DNA of 64,000 nucleotides from Planobispora rosea (lineage in GTDB: Bacteria > Actinomycetota > Actinomycetes > Streptosporangiales > Streptosporangiaceae). The DNA lies in the NCBI RefSeq assembly GCF_014648175.1, contig NZ_BMQP01000017.1:62001-126000 (forward strand). Reading direction: 5' to 3'. A program made the position numbers and the translations under genes. The notes under the pieces are model-generated. The model made no database searches. It was not told where the DNA came from and saw nothing but the letters and a program-made list of their open reading frames with translations. Below, piece after piece: positions 44,000-52,116 of this stretch (positions are counted from its first letter, which is position 1; each line of letters opens with the position of its first letter).

Positions 44000-44584
44000 A
44001 TGGAGCAGGTTGTGGAGCAATCGCCGGGTCAGGAGGCTTCGGAGCGGAGGGACTCCGGCGCGATCACGGTCCGGCGCGCCCGCACCCCGGACGTACGCGC
44101 CATCCGGCGGCTTGTCGACACCTACGCGGGAGCCGGCCCGCGCCTGCTGGAGAAGGCCACGGTCACGCTGTACGAGGACGTCCAGGAGTTCTGGGTCGCC
44201 GAGCGGGAGGGCGAGGTGGTCGGCTGCGGGGCGCTCCACGTGCTCTGGGAGGACCTCGCCGAGATCCGGACCGTCGCCGTCGACCCCTCCTGCCGGAGGA
44301 TGGGCGTCGGTCACCTGATCGTCGCCGCCCTCATCCGCACCGCCCGCGAGCTCGGCCTGCGCCGGGTCTTCTGCCTGACTTTCGAGGTGGCGTTCTTCGC
44401 CGGGCACGGTTTCCGGGAGATCCAGGGCACGCCCGTGTCACCCGAGGTCTACGCGGAACTCCTCGCCTCCTACGATGAAGGGGTCGCCGAGTTCCTGGAC
44501 CTGGAACACGTCAAGCCCAACACCTTGGGAAACACCAGGATGCTGCTCCATCTGGAGGCGAGTGAACCGGGCGCTGACTCATAG
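44000..44584 (+). CDS. argA: Amino-acid N-acetyltransferase (short-form NAGS, GNAT fold)
   Basis: A 194-residue GNAT protein. Strand VRRARTPDVRAIRRLVDTY, then EFWVAEREGEVVGCGALHVLWEDLAEIRTVAV, the acetyl-CoA loop DPSCRRMGVGHLIV and FFAGHGFREI. This matches the short N-acetylglutamate synthase of actinobacteria, the first enzyme of arginine synthesis, which lacks the kinase-like domain of E. coli ArgA. TACTCT lies 8 bases before the ATG with no Shine-Dalgarno, so the mRNA is probably leaderless. It is not near other arg genes here. Confidence 0.85.
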   Translation: MEQVVEQSPGQEASERRDSGAITVRRARTPDVRAIRRLVDTYAGAGPRLLEKATVTLYEDVQEFWVAEREGEVVGCGALHVLWEDLAEIRTVAVDPSCRRMGVGHLIVAALIRTARELGLRRVFCLTFEVAFFAGHGFREIQGTPVSPEVYAELLASYDEGVAEFLDLEHVKPNTLGNTRMLLHLEASEPGADS

Positions 44585-44679
44585 GAAAAGGTGACTGTTG
44601 TTACCTATATCGATACCTTGTGCACCAGCACGCATGTGCCTGGCATAAGTCACATGCCCAGTCGAAGTGAGGTGACGCG

Positions 44680-45900
44680 GTGAGCACCGGACAGCCGCCG
44701 TATCCGCAGGATGATCCCGACCGCGATCGCACACCGTCGGGGCAGCCGGAATACGGACAGCAGAACGCGGGTCGCGCCCAGGGCGGGCTCGACCCCGATG
44801 TGACGATCGTCGGATACCGGTCGGAGAACACCGGACCCGGGCAGACTCAGCCCGGCTACGGCCAGCAGTCCTACGGTCAGCAGCAGGAGTACGGTCAGCA
44901 GCAGGGCTACGGCCAGCAGCAGTCCGGTTATGGGCAGCAGCCGCAGCCCGGCTATGGCCAGCAGCAGGGCTACGGTCAGCAGGCCGCGTCCCAGGAGCAG
45001 CCCGGCTACGGCCAGCAGCCCGGTTACGGGCAGCAGGGCTATGGCCAGCAGCAGTCCGGTTATGGGCAGCAGCCGCAGTCCGGGTACGGCCAGCAGCAGG
45101 GCTACGGTCAGCAGGCCGCGTCCCAGGAGCAGCCCGGCTACGGTCAGCAGCCCGGTTACGGGCAGCAGGGCTATGGCCAGCAGCCGCAGTCCGGCTATGG
45201 CCAGCAGCAGGGTTACGGTCAGCAGCAGTCTGGTTACGGTCAGCAGCCCGGCTACGGCGACCCGTCGGCCTACGGCCAGCAGCCCGGCTACGGTCAGCAG
45301 CCCGGTTACGGGCAGCCGCAGTCCTACGGCCACCAGGCGCCCGCCTACGGCCAGGGTTACGGTCCGCAGGGCGCGATGGTCCCGGGTGCTCCGGCGCCCC
45401 TCGCGGAGTGGTGGCAGCGCCTGGTGGCGCGGCTCATCGACGCCGTCATCCTGGCGATCCCGCTGTTCATCCTGACCTTCGTGCTGGCAGCGATCCTGAT
45501 CACGAGTCCTGACTTCAACCTGGAGACCGGCGAGGTCACTCCGGGGGGTGGGTACTTCCTCGCCAGCCTCCTCACGGCCATCATCTCGGGCTTGATCTTC
45601 ATCGCCTACGAGTTCTTCATGCTCAAGCAGAAGGGGCAGACCGTCGGGAAGATGGTCATGGGCATCAAGGTGGTCCAGGTGGGCAGCGGCTCGACCGCCG
45701 GCGGCCTGCCCGCCGACGCCGCCCTGAAGCGGGCGGGTGTGCTCTACGGCCCGCAGCTGCTGCGGGGGTACATCGGCATTCTCGACGCCGTCGTCGGCCT
45801 CTTCAGCCTGCTGAACGTGCTCTGGCTGCTGTGGGACAAGCCTCTCCAGCAGGCCCTGCACGACAAGGTCGCCTCGACGGTGGTCGTCAAGGTCAAGTAG
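44680..45900 (+). CDS. RDD-family membrane protein with YGQ-rich disordered N-domain
   Basis: A 406-residue protein. Residues ~55-230 are an extreme low-complexity region of Tyr, Gly, Gln with some Pro and Ser, mostly repeats of GYGQQ. Residues ~240-406 are an RDD domain with about three membrane helices (AEWWQRLVARLIDAVILAI, then YFLASLLTAIISGLIF, then the last near LFSLLNVLWLL) and LHDKVASTVVVK at the end. RDD proteins are poorly characterised transporters or channels. The cytoplasmic YGQ region resembles phase-separating domains. The GTG at 44680 has GAGGTGAC upstream. Confidence 0.88.
   Translation: MSTGQPPYPQDDPDRDRTPSGQPEYGQQNAGRAQGGLDPDVTIVGYRSENTGPGQTQPGYGQQSYGQQQEYGQQQGYGQQQSGYGQQPQPGYGQQQGYGQQAASQEQPGYGQQPGYGQQGYGQQQSGYGQQPQSGYGQQQGYGQQAASQEQPGYGQQPGYGQQGYGQQPQSGYGQQQGYGQQQSGYGQQPGYGDPSAYGQQPGYGQQPGYGQPQSYGHQAPAYGQGYGPQGAMVPGAPAPLAEWWQRLVARLIDAVILAIPLFILTFVLAAILITSPDFNLETGEVTPGGGYFLASLLTAIISGLIFIAYEFFMLKQKGQTVGKMVMGIKVVQVGSGSTAGGLPADAALKRAGVLYGPQLLRGYIGILDAVVGLFSLLNVLWLLWDKPLQQALHDKVASTVVVKVK
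44921..45184 (+). repeat. Two tandem 132-bp units within the YGQ region
   Basis: A 132-base segment (44 codons) starting AGTCCGGTTATGGG is followed by a nearly identical copy. Both contain the odd AASQEQ interruption. Shorter 12-18-base YGQ repeats surround them. Length keeps the frame. Confidence 0.85.
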
Positions 45901-45921
45901 TCCCCTGGTTCGGTGATTGCC

Positions 45922-45948
45922 GGGGCCGGTGGTTCGTCCACCGGCCCC
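45922..45948 (+). terminator. Terminator after the first RDD gene
   Basis: An 11-bp perfect stem, GGGGCCGGTGG with its complement around TTCGT, lies 22 bases past the stop, followed by GCTTTC. Directly after it GCTTTCATATGC occurs twice in tandem (45949-45973). Confidence 0.8.
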
Positions 45949-46196
45949 GCTTTCATATGCGCTTTCATATGCGGGCGGGCTCTTGAGCGGTTCGCGGGCG
46001 GGCTTCAGAGGTTCGCGGGCACGTCCCCGCCGACGCACGTATCAGGTCGTGCCGACGTGGGCACGTATCGGACTACGGCCGCGGAGGCACGCATCGGGCC
46101 GCCTTCACTTCCCGGCGGGAAAACCGTGTGGAGTAACGCTCCGAGGGCAGGCTCGGTCCGAAGGGCAAACCCATTCACGTCGGTGAGAGGAGTGTC

Positions 46197-46886
46197 ATGG
46201 ACTCTTCCTCGCGCTCCGGAGGCGAGAACCGTCACCGACCGTCCGGCGCTCCTGATGCCCGCCGTGAGGCTCCAATAGGCCCCGGCGCGGCGGCAATGAG
46301 CTCAACGCCGATCGGGCCGGAGGCAATGGACCCGGCCGCAATGGGACCGGCCGCAATGGGATCGGCGGGCCTCCCGGAAGCCCCGATAGGCGGGATACCG
46401 CCCCCCGGAGTTCCCGCACCGCCGGCCGGGTGGCGGGAACGATTGCTCGCCCGCATCATCGACGGCGCCCCCTTCGTGGTGCTCCACTGGATTCTGTCAT
46501 TCCTCTTCTACGCCGCCTTCGCGCCGGAGGGTGGAGATCAGGTGAGGGACCCCCGGGTGCTTCCGGGGTTGTTCGCCGGACTGATCGCCTTTGGCGCTTA
46601 TACGCTCTATGACTATGCGCTGCACCGCCGGAGCGGCCGCACCCTCGGCAAGAAAGTGATGGGGATCCGCGTGGTCCCGTGCGGGGCGGCTCCGGAACCC
46701 GGCGGGTTGCTGAAGCGGGCGGTTCTGTATCCGGGCGTTCTCCTGACCGTCGGCATTCCCGTGCTGAACCTGCCGGCGGCCGTCTTCGGCTTCCTGATGG
46801 GTCTGTCGATCCTCCTCGACGGGCCTCTTCTGCGGGGGTTCCACGATCGGGTGGCGGGTACTCTCGTGGTCAAAGACCTGGGCTGA
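46197..46886 (+). CDS. RDD-family membrane protein
   Basis: A 229-residue paralogue of the preceding RDD gene. The first ~75 residues are Pro/Ala/Met-rich with PIGPEA and DPAAMGPAAMG repeats. The RDD domain follows: AGWRERLLARIIDGAPFVVLHWIL, a second helix around FAGLIAFGAYTLYDYAL, RTLGKKVMGIRVV, a third hydrophobic stretch and FHDRVAGTLVVKDL. Function unknown. AGAGGAGTGTC before the ATG sets the start. The low-complexity head differs in sequence from the YGQ region of its neighbour but sits in the same place. Confidence 0.85.
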   Translation: MDSSSRSGGENRHRPSGAPDARREAPIGPGAAAMSSTPIGPEAMDPAAMGPAAMGSAGLPEAPIGGIPPPGVPAPPAGWRERLLARIIDGAPFVVLHWILSFLFYAAFAPEGGDQVRDPRVLPGLFAGLIAFGAYTLYDYALHRRSGRTLGKKVMGIRVVPCGAAPEPGGLLKRAVLYPGVLLTVGIPVLNLPAAVFGFLMGLSILLDGPLLRGFHDRVAGTLVVKDLG

Positions 46887-47155
46887 CATTGGCTCAGGCG
46901 GCATAAAGATCATCGTGTGACCACTCCGCCGGACTTTTCTGGAGCACTTTACGAGTGCAACCGGTAAGACGTCTGGAGAGACGTATTAGAGTGGACGGAG
47001 GAGCGGTAGAGTTGCCCCTGGGACGCACATCGCTCCTGGAAGCCGCTATGGTCATAGGTGAGCGGATACGCCCGCGCGGGTGTGTTCCCGGTCAGCCGGG
47101 GCCCTGTGGCCGACGATTTCGCGGATCCTGAATGCCGACCCTGCGGAGCGAGGAC

Positions 47156-47299
47156 ATGTACGACGTAATAGCGGCGCTGACGCCCCCCGTGGTGGTCGGC
47201 GGGGTTATTGTGTATGCAGTTTTCAAGCTCTTCCGCAGTGAGGCCGCAGGTCGCCGGTCGTCGAAACCAATCGATCAAGCCGACTCTCAGAACGGCTGA
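47156..47299 (+). CDS. Small single-pass membrane protein (47 aa)
   Basis: A short gene starting MYDVIAALTPPVVVGG. One membrane helix (about residues 8-24, PPVVVGGVIVYAVFKLF) is followed by a basic, then acidic tail ending QADSQNG. GAGCGAGGAC places a ribosome site at a good distance from the ATG. The codon use is less GC-rich than in the enzymes around it. It precedes lsr2 by 125 bases on the same strand. Its function is unknown; the topology would leave the tail in the cytoplasm. Confidence 0.65.
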   Translation: MYDVIAALTPPVVVGGVIVYAVFKLFRSEAAGRRSSKPIDQADSQNG

Positions 47300-47354
47300 T
47301 CCCCCCTCCTTCCTTCCTCCCGGTTTGCCCGAGGAATCGCCCGGGATCCTGGAA

Positions 47355-47383
47355 TTGCTGCCCAGACAGCGCGGGTATATGTT
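47355..47383 (+). promoter_or_regulatory. Promoter of lsr2
   Basis: TTGCTG at 47355-47360 and TATGTT at 47378-47383 are 17 bases apart. The leader to the start at 47425 would be about 35 bases. Confidence 0.65.
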
Positions 47384-47424
47384 TAGCTAGCAATGAAACA
47401 ATGCCCCGTGAAAGGGTTCCTTAC

Positions 47425-47757
47425 ATGGCCAAGCAGATCCAGGAGATTCTCATCGACGACCTCGATGGAGGCGAGGCCAATGAGACCGTCAGCTTCGCGA
47501 TTGACGGTGCCAGCTATGAGATTGACCTGAGCGACGTAAACGCGAAGAGGCTCCGCGACTCCCTCGCTCCTTTCGTCAGCAGCGCCCGCCGTTCCACCGC
47601 TGTGGCCCCTCGGCGCCGTCGTGGTGGCAGCGCCCGTGCCCTGACCCGGGAGAAGAGCGCCGACATTCGTGCGTGGGCGAAGTCCCAAGGTATGAACGTC
47701 AGCGAGCGCGGCCGGATCGCATCCTCGATCGTCGAGAAGTACGAGCAGGCTCACTGA
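47425..47757 (+). CDS. lsr2: Lsr2 nucleoid-associated protein
   Basis: A 110-residue H-NS-like xenogeneic silencer. The N-terminal dimerisation part MAKQIQEILIDDLDGGEA and VSFAIDGASYEIDLS is followed by a basic linker (RRSTAVAPRRRR). The C-terminal DNA-binding domain (SADIRAWAKSQGMNVSERGRIASSIVEKY) uses the RGR minor-groove hook. It bridges AT-rich DNA and silences foreign genes. The ATG at 47425 has AAAGGG upstream; an ATG eight codons earlier is not conserved-looking. Confidence 0.97.
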   Translation: MAKQIQEILIDDLDGGEANETVSFAIDGASYEIDLSDVNAKRLRDSLAPFVSSARRSTAVAPRRRRGGSARALTREKSADIRAWAKSQGMNVSERGRIASSIVEKYEQAH

Positions 47758-47790
47758 GGCACGGCCGGCGAAACGGTTCGCCGTTCGTGA

Positions 47791-47843
47791 TCATGCGGTT
47801 ATGGCGGCCACGGTGGGGTCCGGTGGCGGCCATGACCGCATGA
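47791..47843 (+). terminator. Long hairpin after lsr2
   Basis: TCATGCGGTTATGGCGGCCA pairs with the segment 47824-47843 over 20 positions with one mismatch and one G-U, around a 13-base loop. It lies 33 bases after the stop. It is the probable lsr2 terminator. Confidence 0.6.
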
Positions 47844-48061
47844 TGCATTTCGGGGTCGTCCGTTGCCCCGGCTTTCCTGTCCGGCCGTCCTCGCTTTCCC
47901 GGCGGCCGTCCCGCTTTCCCGTTCCCTTCCCCGGCTCTCCCCGCCGGATGACCGCCGTACGGGGCCCTGTCGCGCCCCCTTCTTCCGCTCCGAGCCGTCC
48001 TTCCGGATCGCCGTTGACGGCCGATGAGCTTCACGACGGCTCTCGATGGTCAATAAACGTC

Positions 48062-48078
48062 GTTCGCTTGCGGCGTAG
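48062..48078. promoter_or_regulatory. Candidate ClgR operator upstream of clpC
   Basis: GTTCGCTTGCGGCGTAG resembles the dyad bound by ClgR, the activator of clp genes in actinobacteria (CGC-N5-GCG with flanking A/T). One half fits better than the other. Its position ahead of clpC supports it. Confidence 0.45.
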
Positions 48079-48240
48079 TGGGAACATCACACCCCCGACA
48101 AGTAGTTGGATGGAGCGTGAACGCCCTGCTCTCGGGGAACGTCCTATGGCATAGAGCGGTCTCCGGGTCAGGGCTACCATGCGGGAGGACAGGGCCCGGA
48201 TATCCCGGACCTGCCTGACCGCTCTGTGAGGAGCGACGAG

Positions 48241-50742
48241 ATGTTCGAGAGGTTCACCGACCGCGCACGGCGGGTTGTCGTCCTTGCCCAGGAAGAGGCA
48301 AGGATGCTCAACCACAACTACATCGGTACGGAGCACATTCTTCTTGGTCTGATCCACGAAGGTGAAGGCGTTGCCGCCAAGGCTCTGGAGAGCCTCGGCA
48401 TCAGTCTTGAGGGTGTGCGGCAGCAGGTCGAGGAGATCATCGGCCAGGGCCAGTCGGCGCCGTCGGGGCACATTCCCTTCACCCCGCGCGCCAAGAAGGT
48501 CCTTGAGCTGTCGCTCCGCGAGGCCCTGCAACTGGGGCACAACTACATCGGCACCGAGCACATCCTGCTCGGCCTCATCCGTGAGGGCGAGGGCGTGGCG
48601 GCCCAGGTGCTGGTGAAGCTGGGCGCCGACCTCAACCGGGTGCGGCAGCAGGTCATCCAGTTGCTCCACGGTTACCAGGGCAAGGAGCCGGCCGCCTCGG
48701 GCGGGCCCCAGGAGGCCGCGCCCTCGACCTCGCTCGTGCTCGACCAGTTCGGCCGCAACCTGACCCAGGCCGCCCGCGAGGGCAAGCTGGACCCGGTCAT
48801 CGGCCGTGACAAGGAGATCGAGCGGGTCATGCAGGTCCTCTCCCGGAGGACCAAGAACAACCCGGTCCTGGTGGGCGAGCCCGGCGTGGGCAAGACCGCC
48901 GTCGTGGAGGGCCTGTCCCAGAAGATCGTCAAGGGCGAGGTCCCCGAGACGCTCAAGGACAAGCAGCTCTACACCCTGGACCTGGGCGCGCTGGTGGCGG
49001 GTTCGCGCTACCGAGGCGACTTCGAGGAGCGCCTGAAGAAGGTCCTGAAGGAGATCCGCACCCGGGGCGACATCATCCTGTTCATCGACGAGCTGCACAC
49101 GCTCGTCGGTGCGGGCGCCGCCGAGGGCGCGATCGACGCCGCCAGCATCCTCAAGCCGATGCTGGCCCGCGGCGAGCTGCAGACCATCGGTGCCACCACC
49201 CTGGACGAGTACCGCAAGCACCTGGAGAAGGACGCCGCCCTGGAGCGGCGCTTCCAGCCCATCCAGGTGGCCGAGCCCAGCCTCAGCCACACGATCGAGA
49301 TCCTCAAGGGTCTGCGTGACCGCTACGAGGCGCACCACCGGGTCTCCATCACCGACGGGGCCCTCGTGGCCGCCGCGCAGCTGGCCGACCGCTACATCAG
49401 CGACCGGTTCCTGCCGGACAAGGCGATCGACCTCATCGACGAGGCCGGCTCGCGCATGCGCATCCGCCGCATGACCGCCCCGCCGGACCTGCGCGAATAC
49501 GACGAGAAGATCGCCAACGTGCGGCGCGAGAAGGAGTCCGCGATCGACGCGCAGGACTTCGAGAAGGCCGCGGCCCTGCGTGACCAGGAGAAGCAGCTCC
49601 AGCTCAAGCGCGAGCGCCGGGAGAAGGAGTGGAAGGCCGGCGACATGGACGTCGTGGCCGAGGTCACCGAGGAGCTCATCGCCGAGGTCCTCGCCACCGC
49701 CACCGGCATCCCGGTCTTCAAGCTCACCGAGGAGGAGTCCCAGCGGCTGCTCCGCATGGAGGAGGAGCTGCACAAGCGGATCATCGGTCAGGAAGACGCC
49801 GTCAAGGGTCTGTCCCGCTCGATCCGCCGCACCCGCGCCGGTCTGAAGGACCCGCGCCGCCCGGGTGGCTCGTTCATCTTCGCCGGCCCGTCCGGTGTCG
49901 GTAAGACCGAGCTGTCCAAGTCGCTGGCCGAGTTCCTGTTCGGGGACGAGGACGCGCTGATCATGCTGGACATGTCCGAGTTCATGGAGAAGCACACCGT
50001 CTCCAGGCTGTTCGGCTCCCCGCCCGGCTACGTCGGATACGAGGAGGGCGGCCAGCTCACCGAGAAGGTGCGGCGCAAGCCGTTCTCCGTGGTCCTCTTC
50101 GACGAGATCGAGAAGGCCCACCCGGACATCTTCAACTCGCTGCTGCAGATCCTGGAGGACGGTCGCCTGACCGACGCCCAGGGTCGTGTGGTGGACTTCA
50201 AGAACACCGTCATCATCATGACGACCAACCTCGGCACCCGGGACATCTCCAAGGGCATCGGGGTCGGGTTCGCCAAGTCCAACGACACCGAGTCGAACTA
50301 CGACCGGATGAAGGCGAAGGTCCAGGAGGAGCTCAAGCAGCACTTCCGGCCCGAGTTCCTCAACCGCGTCGACGACATCGTGGTCTTCCACCAGCTGACG
50401 CCGAAGGAGATCATCCAGATCGTGGACCTCATGCTCGGCCAGGTCGCCGAACGCCTGAAGGACCGCGACATGGGCCTGGAGGTCTCGCCGGAGGCCAAGC
50501 AGCTGCTGGCCGACCGCGGGTACGACCCGGTGATGGGCGCCCGTCCGCTCCGCCGTACGATCCAGCGCGAGCTGGAGGACACCCTCTCCGAGAAGATCCT
50601 GTACGGCGAGCTCCGCCCGGGCCAGACCATCAAGATCACCATTGAGGGTGAGGGCGACAACGCCAAGTTCATCTTCAGCGGCGAGGCCACCAACCCGGTT
50701 CCCGACTCGGCGGCGTCCATCGCGGAGCCCATCCAGCACTGA
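48241..50742 (+). CDS. clpC: ATP-dependent Clp protease ATP-binding subunit ClpC
   Basis: An 833-residue Hsp100 unfoldase. The N-domain has two Clp repeats, each with NHNYIGTEHILLGLI. AAA1 has GEPGVGKT near 212 and FIDELHTLVGAG. A UVR-type coiled middle (KESAIDAQDFEKAAALRDQE) near 430 binds adaptors. AAA2 has GPSGVGKT near 549 and LFDEIEKAHPD, with a VGF loop (GVGFAK) for ClpP near 685. It feeds proteins to ClpP. The ATG at 48241 has GAGGAGCGA upstream. Confidence 0.97.
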   Translation: MFERFTDRARRVVVLAQEEARMLNHNYIGTEHILLGLIHEGEGVAAKALESLGISLEGVRQQVEEIIGQGQSAPSGHIPFTPRAKKVLELSLREALQLGHNYIGTEHILLGLIREGEGVAAQVLVKLGADLNRVRQQVIQLLHGYQGKEPAASGGPQEAAPSTSLVLDQFGRNLTQAAREGKLDPVIGRDKEIERVMQVLSRRTKNNPVLVGEPGVGKTAVVEGLSQKIVKGEVPETLKDKQLYTLDLGALVAGSRYRGDFEERLKKVLKEIRTRGDIILFIDELHTLVGAGAAEGAIDAASILKPMLARGELQTIGATTLDEYRKHLEKDAALERRFQPIQVAEPSLSHTIEILKGLRDRYEAHHRVSITDGALVAAAQLADRYISDRFLPDKAIDLIDEAGSRMRIRRMTAPPDLREYDEKIANVRREKESAIDAQDFEKAAALRDQEKQLQLKRERREKEWKAGDMDVVAEVTEELIAEVLATATGIPVFKLTEEESQRLLRMEEELHKRIIGQEDAVKGLSRSIRRTRAGLKDPRRPGGSFIFAGPSGVGKTELSKSLAEFLFGDEDALIMLDMSEFMEKHTVSRLFGSPPGYVGYEEGGQLTEKVRRKPFSVVLFDEIEKAHPDIFNSLLQILEDGRLTDAQGRVVDFKNTVIIMTTNLGTRDISKGIGVGFAKSNDTESNYDRMKAKVQEELKQHFRPEFLNRVDDIVVFHQLTPKEIIQIVDLMLGQVAERLKDRDMGLEVSPEAKQLLADRGYDPVMGARPLRRTIQRELEDTLSEKILYGELRPGQTIKITIEGEGDNAKFIFSGEATNPVPDSAASIAEPIQH

Positions 50743-50764
50743 CGCCACAAGCACGAAAAAGCAC

Positions 50765-50812
50765 AATAGGCAGACCCCGCGGTGACCAGGCTCACCGCGG
50801 GGTCTGCCTATT
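50765..50812 (+). terminator. Terminator after clpC
   Basis: A perfect 21-bp stem, AATAGGCAGACCCCGCGGTG(A) with its complement at 50792-50812, closes a 6-base loop. The A-rich base (AAAAAGCACAATAGG) makes it look bidirectional in form, although the next gene also runs rightward. Confidence 0.92.
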
Positions 50813-51114
50813 CGTTACCCAAGGAACACCTTTCCGCCACCACAAGTAGTACTACACTCTGTAGAGCGAACTGGGTCACGTCCTGTCCCGCGGCTCACCA
50901 GCCGCCCGCACGGGACCGGAACGTTCCCGAGATCAGCCCAGCGGCGTACGGCGGAATCCGCTCCAGGAGTGACGCGGAGACCGGTGTGCACGCGAGATGC
51001 TCTCGGCGGACGGGGCCGAGTTCCCGGCAGGAGAGGGACTCCGGCCCATGAGGCCGGGACCACGGGTGTGGGGCGATCAAGCCTCTTACCCAGAGCACGC
51101 CTGGGAGGCATCGG
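50813..51114. other. Leader region of the EboE-like gene
   Basis: About 300 bases without an ORF of its own. It contains the overlapping dyads at 50846-50864. A weak inverted repeat GCGGCTCACCAGCCGC is near 50896. No riboswitch was recognised. Confidence 0.45.
50846..50864. promoter_or_regulatory. Two overlapping palindromes, candidate operator
   Basis: GTAGTACTAC (50846-50855) is a perfect palindrome. CTACA-CTC-TGTAG (50852-50864) is a perfect inverted repeat that shares four bases with it. The pair lies in an AT-rich patch 250 bases before the EboE-like gene and 35 bases after the clpC terminator. It suits a TetR-type or similar regulator. Confidence 0.45.
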
Positions 51115-52065
51115 ATGCGTTTGCGGCACGAGGATGGAACGCTCGTTCACCTGGCCTACAACGCGGGTGTGCACCCGGCGGAGGACCTGGAGAACCTGAT
51201 CGCCCACCTGACCCGTTACGCGGTCCCGGTGCGCAGGCGCCTGGGCGTGGAGCGCATGGGCATCGGCCTCTGGCTCTCCCCGGGCGTCGCCGACCACCTC
51301 ATCGCCGACCGGATCGAGCTGGTACGGCTCCGCCGCTCGCTGGAGGAGCGCGGCCTGGAGGTCGTCAGCCTCAACGGCACCGGCGGCCGGAACCAGGAGG
51401 CGCCGGGCCCCGACTGGGCCAAGCCCGAGCGTTACCGCTACACGATGGCACTGGCCAAGATCCTGGCCTTCCTCCTCCCGGAGGACGTGCGCTTCGGCAG
51501 CATCTCCACCATCCCCATCGGCTGGCGCCGTGACTGGCCCGCCGACCTGCACTCCATCGCCTCACGACGGCTGGAGCGACTCGCCCGCGAGCTGCGCGGC
51601 CTCTACAGCGTGACCGGCAAGACCATCAGGGTCGGCTTCGAGCCGTGGCCCGGATGCGTGCTGGAGACCACCGAGCAGGCCCTCGAACGGGTCTGCGACA
51701 TCGACTCCGAGCACCTCGGGGTCTGCCTGGACGCCTGCCACCTCGCCGGGGGCGGCGAGGAGCCCGGAGCGGCGCTGCGCGGCCTGGCCGCGGCGGGGGC
51801 GCCCGTGGTCAAGCTCGGCCACGTCCACAACCACATGGGGGACGCCTGTCAGGAGCTTCCCAGCACCCGCCCGGTGCTGGAGGACACCCTGACCGCGATG
51901 CTCTCCGGCGCGGTGAACGGCACCGCCCACATCGAGGTCGAGACCCACGACCTGGCGGTGCCGGTGCGGGCCAAGGGCCCCGGAGCACTGGTCAGCATGC
52001 TGGCCGACGAGCTCGACTGGGCCCGGGTCAACCTCACCGCCCTCGGCTTCCGCCTGGCCGCCTGA
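51115..52065 (+). CDS. EboE-like sugar phosphate isomerase/epimerase-fold protein
   Basis: A 316-residue TIM-barrel protein. The start MRLRHEDGTLVHLAYNAGVHPAED, GIGLWLSPGVADHL, EVVSLNGTGG, GSISTIPIGWR and VGFEPWPGCVLET match EboE of the eboABCDEF cluster, which is linked to export or traffic of hydrophobic metabolites to the periplasm in cyanobacteria and algal plastids. Metal ligands of xylose-isomerase-like barrels (E in GFEPWP, D/H in CLDACHLA, H in GHVHNH, E in IEVETHD) are present. No other ebo gene is here. GGGAGG before the ATG sets the start. Confidence 0.78.
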   Translation: MRLRHEDGTLVHLAYNAGVHPAEDLENLIAHLTRYAVPVRRRLGVERMGIGLWLSPGVADHLIADRIELVRLRRSLEERGLEVVSLNGTGGRNQEAPGPDWAKPERYRYTMALAKILAFLLPEDVRFGSISTIPIGWRRDWPADLHSIASRRLERLARELRGLYSVTGKTIRVGFEPWPGCVLETTEQALERVCDIDSEHLGVCLDACHLAGGGEEPGAALRGLAAAGAPVVKLGHVHNHMGDACQELPSTRPVLEDTLTAMLSGAVNGTAHIEVETHDLAVPVRAKGPGALVSMLADELDWARVNLTALGFRLAA

Positions 52066-52116
52066 GGCTCAGCCGGGGCTCATCCGGCCCTGCCCGGCCT
52101 GCCCGCCGGACACTCC

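Larger units (their letters stand above)
47758..48240. other. lsr2-clpC intergenic region
   Basis: 483 bases without an accepted gene. It holds a long hairpin at 47791-47843, a low-complexity CCCGTTTCC-rich stretch near 47880-47930, a ClgR-like dyad at 48062-48078 and, presumably, the clpC promoter. Confidence 0.5.

Noticed and set aside
43807..44001. 64-codon minus-strand frame between the riboswitch promoter and argA
   Set aside because: It overlaps the argA start, has no ribosome site and no recognisable pattern. It could be a leaderless small protein, but I cannot support it.
44820..45360. Repeat array taken as a CRISPR candidate
   Set aside because: The repeats are in-frame GYGQQ codons of variable spacing inside a membrane protein gene; there are no spacers and no cas genes.
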